In this document: positions 33,923-41,795 of the stretch, one piece after another
How positions within the stretch are numbered: position 1 is the first letter of the stretch
Layout of the letters: every line of letters begins with the position of its first letter
Assembly: GCA_020437755.1 (NCBI GenBank)
Contig: JAGQVX010000015.1
Span: 1 to 41,795 of the forward strand
From: Flavobacteriales bacterium
Lineage (GTDB): Bacteria > Bacteroidota > Bacteroidia > Flavobacteriales_D > Sanyastnellaceae
Length of the DNA: 41,795 bases
Reading direction: 5' to 3'
Made by a program: the position numbers and the translations under genes
Notes under the pieces: model-generated
The model's input: only the letters and a program-made list of their open reading frames with translations
Databases searched by the model: none
Told to the model about the DNA's origin: nothing

Positions 33923-34936
33923 ATGAAGGCACTCTACCTCACGATCCTCTCCACGATTCTCTTCACAGCGCTAACCTCCGCGCAAGAAATTACCGATGGT
34001 TTGATTTGCTATTATCCTTTAAACGGCACTGCCGAAGACCTTTCGGGAAACGATCTTCATGGAACCATTTCAGGCGCAGAGGCGGCCCCGGATCGATTCG
34101 ACACGCCTTCAAGTGCCATGTACTTTGATGGCATAGATGATGAAATCACACTCCCCAATGATCCGCTCCTAAAACCTGATTTCCCGCTTACCATAGCGTT
34201 TTGGATCAAGTTGGAATCCCAGATGCAATTGGAAAACCGCATTATTGCAACTGAACATGACTACAACAATTACACGGGCGTTTGGATCGGGGTATCTGCT
34301 GCAAATTCAGGCAAAATATCGTTGAACTTTGGCGACAATTCAGGCAATGCATCAGCTTCGAACAGAAGAAGTAAAGTAAGTGACACCGAGCTTGAAGTGG
34401 GCATTTGGTATCATATTGTCTGCGTCATCACCAACGGATTGGACATGAACATTTATGTGGATTGTCACGAAACCGGGGGCGTTTATTCGGGGTCGGGAGG
34501 CATGGAAGTACAGTATATCAATGAACCGGGTGCCATTGGCAGTATTCCTGCAAATTCAGAATTTCCCACCACCTATCAGTGGGGCACAATTGATGAACTC
34601 GCCATGTGGGACCGTGCGCTGACAGAAGACGAGATACTTCAATTTTGTTCGGGAAATCCACTTGCCGTGGAAGAAAGTGTTCAGCGAATAGAATATAGCG
34701 CAGTACTTTATCCCAATCCTTCCCATTCATCATTCAGAATCAGTGTTAAAGGACTAGAAAACGATTCATTCCGCGTCGTGCTTCAAGAGCAATCAGGGCG
34801 AATCGTGAAGGATGTCAATGTCCGTAGTGGAGTTGATTCTATAGATATCAGTGATCTGGCGCAAGGAACCTACATTGCCACTATACTTCACTCCGATTCA
34901 GAGTTCTCTGATACTGTGATATTCATCAAACAATGA
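33923..34936 (+). CDS. secreted LamG-domain protein with T9SS type A sorting domain
   Basis: I chose the ATG at 33923 (337 aa), because MKALYLTILSTILFTALTSAQ is then a good signal peptide. The earlier ATG at 33896 lies inside the preceding gene and adds a polar extension. Residues about 25-245 form a LamG/concanavalin A-like domain (DGLICYYPLNGTAEDLSGN, AMYFDGIDDEITLP, GTIDELAMWDRALTEDEI). Residues about 255-337 are a type A sorting domain (VLYPNPS...GTYIATIL). The product is likely exported by the type IX system and binds glycans or proteins at the surface. Its place within a polysaccharide locus suggests that it binds the polymer made there, which is inference. Confidence 0.88.
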   Translation: MKALYLTILSTILFTALTSAQEITDGLICYYPLNGTAEDLSGNDLHGTISGAEAAPDRFDTPSSAMYFDGIDDEITLPNDPLLKPDFPLTIAFWIKLESQMQLENRIIATEHDYNNYTGVWIGVSAANSGKISLNFGDNSGNASASNRRSKVSDTELEVGIWYHIVCVITNGLDMNIYVDCHETGGVYSGSGGMEVQYINEPGAIGSIPANSEFPTTYQWGTIDELAMWDRALTEDEILQFCSGNPLAVEESVQRIEYSAVLYPNPSHSSFRISVKGLENDSFRVVLQEQSGRIVKDVNVRSGVDSIDISDLAQGTYIATILHSDSEFSDTVIFIKQ

Positions 34937-35010
34937 TGATGGGCTTTCCGACAAATCTGTGGGATGTTCGCAGGAATTAGCGACCTTGCCCCCGATTCTC
35001 GAAACGGCTC

Positions 35011-36492
35011 ATGGGTATTATTGTCAGACAAGCATCATGGAATGCACTAAGTATTGCAATAGGCACAATTGCAGGTGCCGTGAATACCGTGCTCATACTT
35101 CCAAGGGTTTTTGAAGATTCTCCTGATGATTGGGGTTTAATTAAACTCATTACGGCCTACGCACTTACAGGTGCTCAGTTTTTGTGCATCGGAGCACCTC
35201 AAATCATTTCGCGCTTCTATCCCCGAATGGTAGGGAGGCAACGAGATGCCATGGTTACCTTCGCTCTGGCAATCCCGTTGTCATTACTACTGATCTTGGG
35301 TGCCATTCTTTTTCTAGGTCCGGTTGAATTGCAGGATTGGCTCGGAAACAAGGCTCCTGAATTGAGAGGCGAGTACACCATCGCCTTCGTTCTCATGACC
35401 TTCCAAACGCTCTTCATCTCCCTCTATGGGTATATGGCGTCAATATTTAAAACGACGCTATTCCAAATGTTAAACGACATGTTCCAAAAAGTGGGATACC
35501 TGCTCATTGTGCTGGCCTTCGCATTGGGTTGGATCAGTTTCACTCAACTACTTTACATCTATACCGCCATTTACGGATTGCAATTTCTCATCATTTTGTG
35601 GCAAAGCATGGCCAATGGTCTACGCTTAAGATTTTCTTTTCAAGACCTCAACAAAAAGGAAATCCTAAACTATGGAGCGTACTCAATCCTCGATAGAGGC
35701 GCGGCTGTTATTGTGGCGAATCTCGATATTATTATGCTCGCTGCCATTCTAGGAGCTGCCGGACTGAAGGATATCGCATTCTATACCATAGCCTTTTATA
35801 TGGGGTCGGTAGCCATGATTCCCCAAAAAAGCATCTCTGTTATCGCCAACCCCGTCGTATCAAAAGCTATTCACGAGGAAAATTGGCTCGAACTGGCAAG
35901 TGTTTATCGCAAATCCAGCGTTACCCAATTGTTGATCGGCGGATTCATTTTCGCTATGGTATGGGCCAATATTGATGAAATCATGCTGCTCATTCCGGAG
36001 AAATTCCGAGGTGGAAAATGGGTTGTGCTGTTTATTGGTATTTCGAAGTTATTCGCCCTGGCCTCAGGGGTCAATGGAGCTATTATCATCTACTCCAAAT
36101 ACTACCGTGCCAATCTCGCCATAAATACAAGTCTGGTAGTTCTTACGATGGTGACCAATTACTTCTTCATCCATCCTCATTACCTGAATATGGGTATCAA
36201 TGGGGCAGCTTTGGCAACGGCCATAACTTTCCTCGTTTATAACGTGGTAAAAACATGGTATGTGTTCGGGCGTTTTGGTATTCACCAAATGGACAAGTCC
36301 TTCAATATTACCGCTCTTCTAGTATTATCAGGAGCTTTGGTCTATTTCCTGCCTTTAGGTATTTCTCCCATTGCGGCAATTGCCATTAAATCCGGCTTGG
36401 TCACCATCACATTTGCCCTGGTGGCATATCATTTCCGCCTTTCCGACGAATTGCATGCGATGGCAAACAAATATATCCTGCGGAAAAAATAG
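35011..36492 (+). CDS. oligosaccharide flippase family protein (Wzx-like)
   Basis: A 493-residue protein with about 12-14 hydrophobic segments along its whole length. It starts GIIVRQASWNALSIAIGTIAG, a typical Wzx/MATE-like N terminus in Bacteroidota, and contains YGAYSILDRGAAVIVANLDIIMLAAILG, like the second half of the MOP fold. It likely moves lipid-linked sugar units across the inner membrane for the polysaccharide made by the neighbouring glycosyltransferases. It lies 74 bp after the LamG gene on the same strand and is convergent with DUF2147. Confidence 0.88.
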   Translation: MGIIVRQASWNALSIAIGTIAGAVNTVLILPRVFEDSPDDWGLIKLITAYALTGAQFLCIGAPQIISRFYPRMVGRQRDAMVTFALAIPLSLLLILGAILFLGPVELQDWLGNKAPELRGEYTIAFVLMTFQTLFISLYGYMASIFKTTLFQMLNDMFQKVGYLLIVLAFALGWISFTQLLYIYTAIYGLQFLIILWQSMANGLRLRFSFQDLNKKEILNYGAYSILDRGAAVIVANLDIIMLAAILGAAGLKDIAFYTIAFYMGSVAMIPQKSISVIANPVVSKAIHEENWLELASVYRKSSVTQLLIGGFIFAMVWANIDEIMLLIPEKFRGGKWVVLFIGISKLFALASGVNGAIIIYSKYYRANLAINTSLVVLTMVTNYFFIHPHYLNMGINGAALATAITFLVYNVVKTWYVFGRFGIHQMDKSFNITALLVLSGALVYFLPLGISPIAAIAIKSGLVTITFALVAYHFRLSDELHAMANKYILRKK

Positions 36493-36542
36493 CAGACGCA
36501 TTTGCCAAGGAAAGCCTCAGAAAACCTTCTTGTTCAACTGCT

Positions 36543-36971
36543 TTAAACCCTCACCCAGGTTTGGGTGCGGAAGAAGAAATACAAATATCCCCTCACCTGG
36601 AGTTTGTTAGGATCATCTTCATCCACCCAAATCTTACAATCGTAGATGGTACCGTCCTTCGGGTCGCAAATGGTTCCGTCTTCCCATTCATCACCATCCG
36701 CCTCCAAATCACGAATGATCTCCATTCCCACAATGCGCTTGTCCTTGCGGTCGTCTTCACATTTTACGCAGTAGGGATCCTGAACTTCGTGCGGCTCCCT
36801 GTACAGCTCGAGGATGCGTCCATACAATTTGCCATTTTTCATGTAGATCTCTACAATGGATTTGGCCTTTCCCGTCTCGTCATCAATGGTTTTCCATTTG
36901 CCGACTGGCGACTGACAAAAAGCTAAAACAGCAATAAAAAAGAAAGCGAGTGTGGTTATGATCTTTTTCAT
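36543..36971 (-). CDS. DUF2147 family exported protein
   Basis: A 142-residue protein with a signal peptide ending LAFCQ (about 1-20), then SPVGKWKTIDDETGKAKSIV, the start of DUF2147. A CVKC pair (about 73-76) sits in the segment YCVKCEDDRKDKRIVGMEI, and the domain ends with LQVRGYLYFFFRTQTWVRV. It is a small beta-barrel-like periplasmic domain of unknown function. It starts in the stop of the YihY gene (ATGA), so it is translated in the same transcript as that gene and nadC. Confidence 0.9.
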   Translation of the reverse strand: MKKIITTLAFFFIAVLAFCQSPVGKWKTIDDETGKAKSIVEIYMKNGKLYGRILELYREPHEVQDPYCVKCEDDRKDKRIVGMEIIRDLEADGDEWEDGTICDPKDGTIYDCKIWVDEDDPNKLQVRGYLYFFFRTQTWVRV

Positions 36972-37921
36972 GACATTGTGGTAAGTCGTGTTTCAAATTC
37001 TGACTTTGCGCGACCAATACTGGCGTTGAGTTCAAAGCCGAGCAACAAGATATTACAATTAAAATTAATCCAAATCAACAACAACAACAACGTCCCGAGT
37101 GACCCATATAGCGTGTTGTACTGCGCAAAATTGTTCACGAACCAGGCAAACCCCAATGATGCAATGATGAAAAACAAGGTTGCAAATGACGCACCGGCAG
37201 AAAAGGTCTTCCATCTGCGTCCCTTATAATCCCCAACGTTGTATAAAGTCGAGATGCTCATGTATATCAGGAACAAGGTGATCAACCACCGGGCAATGTT
37301 CAACAACAAGATGATGCCATCGTCCGGAATGAAATTGAATTCTTTCAGATAATCGAACACCATTCCACTGAAAATAATGAGCACCACAGCCATCAGAATA
37401 AATATGGTAAGAACCAACATTAGCAGTAGGGAAAGTAATCTGAAAACAACCGGGTTTCCTTTGTGCTCCACATTGTAGGACCCACTGAATCCGGTAAGAA
37501 TGGCATTTACACTGCTCGACGAATAAAACAACACCAACAAGAAACCAATCGACAGCAGGGTGTTGTGCTTTCGATTGATCAAATCGTCCAGCGTAGTTTC
37601 CACCAAATCGAAGGTGTCCCCGGGAAAAAATCCCTGGATATTGCTGAACAAACTCTCTTGAAAGTCATCAATTGGAACCAGTGGAATTATGGAAAGCAAC
37701 AATATCAAAGCAGGGAATACGGCTAGAAATAGGCGAAACGAAATAGCCGCAGCCCTGGTTGTAACAGCACCCTTCTGCAGTCCTTCCACAAAAAAGCGCA
37801 TTACGTAAAACAGGGACAAGCCTTCAAAACCCCACGGACGAATACTATCGGCAATACGGATCATAGCACGCACAGGTGCCGAAAACAGAATTCGATTCCA
37901 GAGCTTCTTCAACATGCTCAA
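36968..37921 (-). CDS. YihY/virulence factor BrkB family membrane protein
   Basis: A 317-residue inner membrane protein with about six membrane segments between residues 55 and 300. It has the family segments TTRAAAISFRLFLAVFPALI (about 54-73), FYSSSSVNAILTGFSGSYN, and LYGSLGTLLLLLIWINFNCNILLLGFELNA near the C terminus. The family was once thought to include RNase BN, but that was disproved; function remains unknown. It overlaps nadC by 4 bp at its start and DUF2147 by 4 bp at its end. Confidence 0.92.
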   Translation of the reverse strand: MSMLKKLWNRILFSAPVRAMIRIADSIRPWGFEGLSLFYVMRFFVEGLQKGAVTTRAAAISFRLFLAVFPALILLLSIIPLVPIDDFQESLFSNIQGFFPGDTFDLVETTLDDLINRKHNTLLSIGFLLVLFYSSSSVNAILTGFSGSYNVEHKGNPVVFRLLSLLLMLVLTIFILMAVVLIIFSGMVFDYLKEFNFIPDDGIILLLNIARWLITLFLIYMSISTLYNVGDYKGRRWKTFSAGASFATLFFIIASLGFAWFVNNFAQYNTLYGSLGTLLLLLIWINFNCNILLLGFELNASIGRAKSEFETRLTTMS

Positions 37922-38754
37922 TAGGCTTTCAAACTTAGATCAAGGCTTTTCACACTATGGGTCAGTGCACCCATAGAAATGAAATCCACTCCCGCCTCTG
38001 CATAGGGTACAATATTGCCCTCATGAATACCTCCGCTAGCTTCCGTTTCCGCTTGACCGTTGATTAATGATACAGCCTCCACAATTTGCGAAGGAGCGAA
38101 GTTGTCAAGCATGATCCGGTCTACCCCTCCTACGCCCAATATCTGGCGCACTTCCTCCATGTCACGAGCTTCCACTTCAATGCGCAAATCCTTACCCAGA
38201 TTGTTGAGATACTCCTTGGTACGTTCTATTGCCTGAGCTATTCCTCCTGCGTAATCAATGTGATTGTCTTTAATGAGAATCATGTCGTACAATCCAATGC
38301 GATGATTCGTCCCTCCTCCATGTAAAACGGCTTCCTTCTCCAGTTTTCGTAGAACCGGGGTAGTCTTGCGCGTATCCAATATACGAGCCCGGGTGTGGCA
38401 TATGGACTCTGCTATACGATGCGTTACCGTGGCAATACCACTCATGCGCTGCATGACGTTGAGCACCAGGCGCTCGGCTGCCAAAATGGAACGGGAAGAA
38501 CCTTCAACCGTGAACGCGATATCACCTTTTTTGATGATGTCACCATCACTTAATATTGCAGTAACACTCAACGACGGATCCACTCGACTAAAAATAGTCT
38601 TCGCATATTCCATCCCCGACAACACACCATCCTCCTTTACCAGTAACCGGGCTCTCCCCTGCGCATCTTCCGGAATGCACGCCATACTGGTATGATCTCC
38701 GTCCCCAAGGTCCTCGGCAATTGCCAATTCAATCCATTGTTCTGTTTGGTTCAT
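37918..38754 (-). CDS. nadC: nicotinate-nucleotide diphosphorylase (carboxylating)
   Basis: A 278-residue cytosolic enzyme (start ATG 38754; an upstream TTG at 38775 would add seven residues) converting quinolinate and PRPP to nicotinate mononucleotide in de novo NAD synthesis. The family signatures are present: EDLGDGDHTS near the N terminus, ILDTRKTTPVLRKLEKEAV, HRIGLYDMILIKDNHI with substrate-binding Arg, His and Lys, then EVEARDMEEV and ASGGIHEGNI. The length is normal. The order rlmH, DUF4783, nadC is common in Bacteroidota and is seen here with divergent rlmH. Confidence 0.96.
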   Translation of the reverse strand: MNQTEQWIELAIAEDLGDGDHTSMACIPEDAQGRARLLVKEDGVLSGMEYAKTIFSRVDPSLSVTAILSDGDIIKKGDIAFTVEGSSRSILAAERLVLNVMQRMSGIATVTHRIAESICHTRARILDTRKTTPVLRKLEKEAVLHGGGTNHRIGLYDMILIKDNHIDYAGGIAQAIERTKEYLNNLGKDLRIEVEARDMEEVRQILGVGGVDRIMLDNFAPSQIVEAVSLINGQAETEASGGIHEGNIVPYAEAGVDFISMGALTHSVKSLDLSLKAY

Positions 38755-38843
38755 GCGATAGTCTTTAGCATGCAAAGAAAATAAGAGCTGATCGAATACT
38801 ACTCATGATTTTCCGCAGGTCTACAAAAAAGTCTGTAAATACA

Positions 38844-38870
38844 CAGGGCCCCACCTATGGCGGAGCCCTG
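38844..38870 (-). terminator. hairpin terminator after the DUF4783 gene
   Basis: CAGGGC (38844-38849) pairs with GCCCTG (38865-38870). Read on the minus strand the hairpin follows the DUF4783 stop by about 18 bases and leads into GTGTATTTACAGACTTTTTT, a T-rich tail. This fits an intrinsic terminator for DUF4783 and separates it from nadC. Confidence 0.6.
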
Positions 38871-38888
38871 ACTTGAATGCTTTATCCA

Positions 38889-39284
38889 TTAAAATCCATC
38901 ATCGGCACTTTCAATACGAATTTGTTTTATTCGCATGCCTTGTGGAGTTTTCTTCATAAAGAATGTGACCCTAAATTCACCCTTGGCGGTCTTCAAATCT
39001 CCAATGCGGTATTGATCGTCAAGCTTCGAAGTTCCTTTGTGCTTCACCTCAAAACTGATCACCTGGTGGCTGCTGAAGAATCGCTGAAGCTGTGCAGTAG
39101 CCTCACTGCTAGAGTACATTTCCTCTCTCCCCAGAATCGCCACGTCCACATTTGGAGTGAAGTACTGGCCCACCTGTCCGGCGTTTCCGTTGCCAATGGC
39201 ACGCGAAACATCCGCAGTAACCTGATCCTGACTCCGGGCCAGAAATCCTATGGAGAGAAAAAGCAAAATACTCAGTATTCTCAT
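38889..39284 (-). CDS. DUF4783 family exported protein
   Basis: I chose the ATG at 39284 (131 aa), which opens with the signal peptide MRILSILLFLSIGFLARSQ; the longer frame adds an unlikely polar N terminus. The mature part DVSRAIGNGNAGQVGQYFTP, EEMYSSSEATAQLQRFF and GEFRVTFFMKKTPQGMRI is typical of DUF4783, a small NTF2-like periplasmic fold of unknown function restricted to Bacteroidota. It stands between nadC and divergent rlmH, as in many genomes of this phylum. Confidence 0.9.
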   Translation of the reverse strand: MRILSILLFLSIGFLARSQDQVTADVSRAIGNGNAGQVGQYFTPNVDVAILGREEMYSSSEATAQLQRFFSSHQVISFEVKHKGTSKLDDQYRIGDLKTAKGEFRVTFFMKKTPQGMRIKQIRIESADDGF

Positions 39285-39410
39285 TGCTTTAAATTTGTTC
39301 TTGGGCAAGCAAATATTACGCCAAAGATGCATAGCAAGTTTAAAAATAGTCAATTTTGCGGCACCGCCTTAAACAGCTTTTCAACAAGCCATTAACGAAG
39401 TGCTTTCAAC

Positions 39411-39881
39411 ATGAAGATTCAACTCATTTCCATCGGAAAAACCCAAGATGCCTATATCAAGGAAGGAATGGACATTTTTCTCAACAGATTGAAGCACTAC
39501 GGCAAATTTGAATACCTGGAATTGCCCCTCGTCAAGGGTGCTGGGAAACTACCGCAGGACAAACTCAAAACCGAAGAAGAATTACGGTTCTTGGCACAAA
39601 TTGACCCGTCCGACTGGGTGGTCCTGCTCGATGAACGAGGAAAGACCTATTCCTCTACTCGATTTGCTGGTCAAATGGAAAGTATGTTTCACAAAACGGC
39701 CCGCAGCGTGGTGTTCATCATTGGAGGTGCGTATGGCTTTTCCGATGGAATGTATCAAAGGGCAAACGAAAAACTAGCCCTCTCTGAGATGACCTTTTCG
39801 CATCAAATGGTCAGACTTATCGCTCTGGAACAGATTTACCGGGCCATGACCATTCTCAAAGGTGAGCAATACCACCATTAG
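39411..39881 (+). CDS. rlmH: 23S rRNA (pseudouridine1915-N3)-methyltransferase
   Basis: A 156-residue SPOUT methyltransferase that modifies pseudouridine 1915 in helix 69 of 23S rRNA as a homodimer. Seen here: KIQLISIGKTQDAYIKEG at the N terminus, LLDERGKTYSSTRFA, the glycine-rich knot FIIGGAYGFSDG (about 102-113), LALSEMTFSHQMVRLIALEQ and a C-terminal YHH. The length is normal. It is divergent from DUF4783 across a 126-bp gap. Confidence 0.96.
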   Translation: MKIQLISIGKTQDAYIKEGMDIFLNRLKHYGKFEYLELPLVKGAGKLPQDKLKTEEELRFLAQIDPSDWVVLLDERGKTYSSTRFAGQMESMFHKTARSVVFIIGGAYGFSDGMYQRANEKLALSEMTFSHQMVRLIALEQIYRAMTILKGEQYHH

Positions 39882-39897
39882 TATCCTATTTGTTTGA

Positions 39898-39928
39898 TTG
39901 AAACACTAGGAATATGATCGTACTTTTG
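39898..39928 (+). promoter_or_regulatory. promoter of the polytopic membrane protein gene
   Basis: TTG (39898-39900) is followed after 20 bases by TACTTTTG (39921-39928), a perfect -7 box. Twenty bases then precede the GTG at 39949, so this transcript would carry a short leader, unlike the leaderless cases. Confidence 0.5.
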
Positions 39929-39948
39929 ACCTCATACGACTGAATCAG

Positions 39949-41328
39949 GTGTACATCAAAACGTTTACATACGGCAAAGTTCCCGTAGAGGTGTGGGAAT
40001 ACCCCATGCTTTTCCTGATCATCGTGGTGCTTTTCCTCCTTTCGGGATATATCAAAAGGAAGCACATCTCGTATAATTCTGCTTATCGTTACTTCCTTTG
40101 GGGACTGTGGGCCAAAGTCATTGGTGGAATCGTCTTTGGGGTAATCTACACACTTTACTACAGCGGTGGGGACACAACAAGTTATTACGAATGTGCACTT
40201 GCCTTTTGTAACTTATTCACCAACAACTTCAGCGACTTCGTCACAGCCTATATTGAAGGTGGCACGCAGGAAGTCAAAAGTATTTTTACCGGAGAAACGG
40301 GATCCCCTCTTTGGTACATGTTTGCCGAAAGCAAAACACGCATGGTGATTAAACTGCTTGTGCCTTTTATGCTTCTGGGCATGAAAAGCTACTTCCTTAC
40401 AACCGTGCTGGTCTCAGTAGCAACCTATGGCGGCTTATGGAAACTCTACCTCATGTTCAATCGCTACTTTCCGGGTAATGAGGGTAAACTGGCACTGGCT
40501 ATTTTGTTTATGCCCAGTGTTGTATTCTGGGGGTCGGGAATTTTGAAGGATTCATTCACGCTAGCCTTAACATGCTATTTCGTAGTGGCAACGGAACGAC
40601 TCATCAGCAAACACGGCCATCGTGTGTGGAATGCGGTATTGCTCATCGTAAGTGGATTCTTCATCTTGAACATCAAGCCTTATATTCTCATGATCCTTCT
40701 GCCGTGCACACTGGTTTGGATGTTCTACGCCCGCATTCGCCGGATTCGAAATAAATTCTTCCGATACATCATGGTACCGTTCATCTACCTGGTAATTATA
40801 CTTGGAAGCTATGGCGCGCTTGTTACTATGGGCGACTCATTAGGTAAATTCGCTCCCGAACGCGCGCTGAAAACAGCTGTCGTTATTCAAAATGATCTCA
40901 AACAAGAATACTACGACGGAAGTTCATTCGATATAGGTGAATTGGAGGCGACGCCTACGAGCATTCTTTCCAAATTCCCTCAGGCCACAGTTGCGGGTCT
41001 TTACCGACCATTTCTCTGGGAGAGCAACAACGTGGTTATGCTCCTCTCCGGCCTGGAAAACCTGATCATACTGGGGATTACCCTTTTGGTATTGATCTCC
41101 ATCCGATGGCGCAGTTTGTGGCGCATTATAGTGGATAATCCCATCATTATGTATTGTCTGTTTTTCAGCGTAATGTTTGCCTTCATGATCGGTGTTACCA
41201 CATCCAATTTTGGAGCGTTGGTGCGCTTTAAGATCCCGTTAATTCCCCTTTACATGGGCACCATGGTGATTCTTCTCGGTCAGTTGCGCATCCACAATTC
41301 ACAATTGAAAAGGGACACATTGAATTAA
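39949..41328 (+). CDS. polytopic membrane protein, possible polysaccharide polymerase/glycosyltransferase type
   Basis: A 459-residue protein starting at GTG, with about ten or more hydrophobic segments. Polar loops carry YYSGGDTTSYYECA (about 65-78), LFMPSVVFWGSGILKDSF (about 186-203), where the charge pattern suggests an active-site loop, and GALVRFKIPLIPLY near the C terminus. This layout resembles uncharacterised Bacteroidota membrane proteins linked to surface sugar synthesis (Wzy or GT-C style), but I cannot assign a family. It lies outside the main polysaccharide block, behind rlmH. Its stop is 20 bp from the end of the group II intron. Confidence 0.8.
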   Translation: MYIKTFTYGKVPVEVWEYPMLFLIIVVLFLLSGYIKRKHISYNSAYRYFLWGLWAKVIGGIVFGVIYTLYYSGGDTTSYYECALAFCNLFTNNFSDFVTAYIEGGTQEVKSIFTGETGSPLWYMFAESKTRMVIKLLVPFMLLGMKSYFLTTVLVSVATYGGLWKLYLMFNRYFPGNEGKLALAILFMPSVVFWGSGILKDSFTLALTCYFVVATERLISKHGHRVWNAVLLIVSGFFILNIKPYILMILLPCTLVWMFYARIRRIRNKFFRYIMVPFIYLVIILGSYGALVTMGDSLGKFAPERALKTAVVIQNDLKQEYYDGSSFDIGELEATPTSILSKFPQATVAGLYRPFLWESNNVVMLLSGLENLIILGITLLVLISIRWRSLWRIIVDNPIIMYCLFFSVMFAFMIGVTTSNFGALVRFKIPLIPLYMGTMVILLGQLRIHNSQLKRDTLN

Positions 41329-41358
41329 GCCATTTAGCCATTCGGCAATCGAGTAGGA

Positions 41359-41381
41359 AGATAGGGATTAGTTCCCTATCT
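41359..41381 (-). ncRNA. group II intron domain VI hairpin
   Basis: AGATAGGGA at 41359-41367 pairs perfectly with TCCCTATCT at 41373-41381 around a 5-nt loop. It sits between domain V and the intron 3' end, as domain VI does. The branch-point adenosine should be an unpaired A near the base of this stem on the minus strand; I cannot fix its position. Confidence 0.65.
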
Positions 41382-41390
41382 GTCCTCTCA

Positions 41391-41425
41391 CACCACCGTA
41401 CGTACGGTTCCGTATACGGCGGTTC
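41391..41425 (-). ncRNA. group II intron domain V
   Basis: On the minus strand it begins GAACCGCCGTATACGG and ends GTACGGTGGTG. CCGCCGTA pairs with TACGGTGG (one G-T pair) to form the basal stem, leaving a short bulge and a distal stem-loop, as in domain V, the catalytic core of group II introns. It begins one base after the maturase stop codon. Confidence 0.75.
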
Positions 41426-41426
41426 A

Positions 41427-41795
41427 TTAAGTAGATAATCTCAAAGAGTACAATTGCGATAAGCTGATGTAGCCAAAGTTGTGGAGACGGTCGATGGTGA
41501 TAGCCCGGGTAAGAATAAAGCTATGGCATACACGCCAACCACCCTTGCGGGTATTTGCCCATTGATAAGCCTTGGCTTTTGGTATTCCCATGCTAACTAA
41601 AGCATTCAACTTTGTTCGTATGTGTTTCCATTGGTGCCAGATACAATAGCGTAGTCGGCTTCGTATCCATTCGTCCAGTTGCCTAAAGCTTTTCTTTGCG
41701 TCGGCTAGCTTAAAATAGTTAAACCATCCGCGACAAAATGCGTTCAGACGAACTAATCGTTCTTCCGTGGAGAGTGACCATGTTTTACGGGTTAG
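41427..41795 (-). CDS. ltrA: group II intron reverse transcriptase/maturase, C-terminal part
   Basis: The frame is open from the right edge for 122 codons to TAA at 41427-41429. It reads RGWFNYFKLADAKKSFRQL, then DEWIRSRLRYCIWHQWK, and later GIPKAKAYQWANTRKGGWRV and a final ILTRAITIDRL. This is the maturase-specific (GIIM) domain that binds the intron RNA. The RT palm and fingers would lie upstream, outside the window. Conserved residues are intact, so there is no sign of decay in the part that can be seen. Confidence 0.9.
   Translation of the reverse strand, partial: LTRKTWSLSTEERLVRLNAFCRGWFNYFKLADAKKSFRQLDEWIRSRLRYCIWHQWKHIRTKLNALVSMGIPKAKAYQWANTRKGGWRVCHSFILTRAITIDRLHNFGYISLSQLYSLRLST

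Larger units (their letters stand above)
41348..41795 (-). mobile_element. group II intron, 3' part (5' end outside the window)
   Basis: On the minus strand the sequence reads the maturase C-terminus, its TAA stop at 41427-41429, then a domain V-like hairpin (41391-41425), then domain VI and a 3' end near CCTACTCGAT (about 41348). The intron RNA would self-splice and its RT/maturase promotes splicing and retrohoming. The 5' part, including the RT domain, lies beyond the right edge. The insertion lies just past the stop of the membrane protein gene, and no gene on this side is broken. Confidence 0.85.

Noticed and set aside
36968-37921. YihY protein as RNase BN
   Set aside because: The old RNase BN label for this family is known to be wrong; the protein is a membrane protein without nuclease motifs.

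Overview
The window comes from a member of the Bacteroidota, probably a marine-type Flavobacteriales or Cryomorphaceae-like bacterium. The evidence is type IX secretion (T9SS) sorting domains of type A and type B, a PorP/SprF protein, DUF4783 beside rlmH and nadC, and Bacteroidota-type -7 boxes (TAnnTTTG). Coding density is high and many genes overlap by ATGA. No tRNA, rRNA or CRISPR array was seen.

Region 1 (263-7502) is one tightly overlapping operon that looks biosynthetic. In order it encodes an FAD oxidoreductase, two related SAM methyltransferases, a type III polyketide synthase, a FabL-like enoyl-ACP reductase, a FabZ-like dehydratase, a KAS I/II-type ketosynthase, an acyl carrier protein, a phosphopantetheinyl transferase and a small membrane protein. 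The simplest reading is that a dedicated type II fatty-acid module makes an acyl starter on its own ACP. The type III PKS would then extend and cyclise it to a long-chain phenolic or pyrone lipid, which is methylated and oxidised, comparable in logic to alkylresorcinol/alkylquinone pathways (srs, ars).

Region 2 (7561-13072) looks like a copper or metal-handling island. It holds a small Cys-rich membrane protein, an outer-membrane-type protein with a CxxC mature N terminus, two MbnP-like lipoproteins that both keep a WxW motif, two diheme MauG/MbnH-type peroxidase lipoproteins, and a YkgJ cysteine-cluster protein. MbnH-type enzymes oxidise the first Trp of WxW in MbnP to kynurenine to build a copper site, so two such pairs side by side are notable.

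Region 3 (13205-24379) is surface and T9SS related. It encodes a giant protein of about 18 PKD repeats with a type B sorting domain, a TPR/beta-propeller protein resembling PorE without its OmpA domain, a PorP/SprF protein, and an M43 metalloprotease with a beta-propeller and a type A sorting domain.

Region 4 (24420-29112) has murB, a possible small gene, a TPR protein and an AddB-like PD-(D/E)XK nuclease. Region 5 (29173-36492) is a polysaccharide locus: two glycosyltransferases, UDP-GlcNAc 2-epimerase, pyruvyl transferase, a secreted LamG protein and a Wzx-type flippase. Region 6 (36543-41328) has housekeeping genes (DUF2147, YihY, nadC, DUF4783, rlmH) and a polytopic membrane protein. The right edge (41348-41795) is the 3' end of a group II intron on the minus strand, with the C-terminus of its maturase.

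Several genes have a TAnnTTTG-like box only 4-5 nt before the start codon, which suggests leaderless transcripts.
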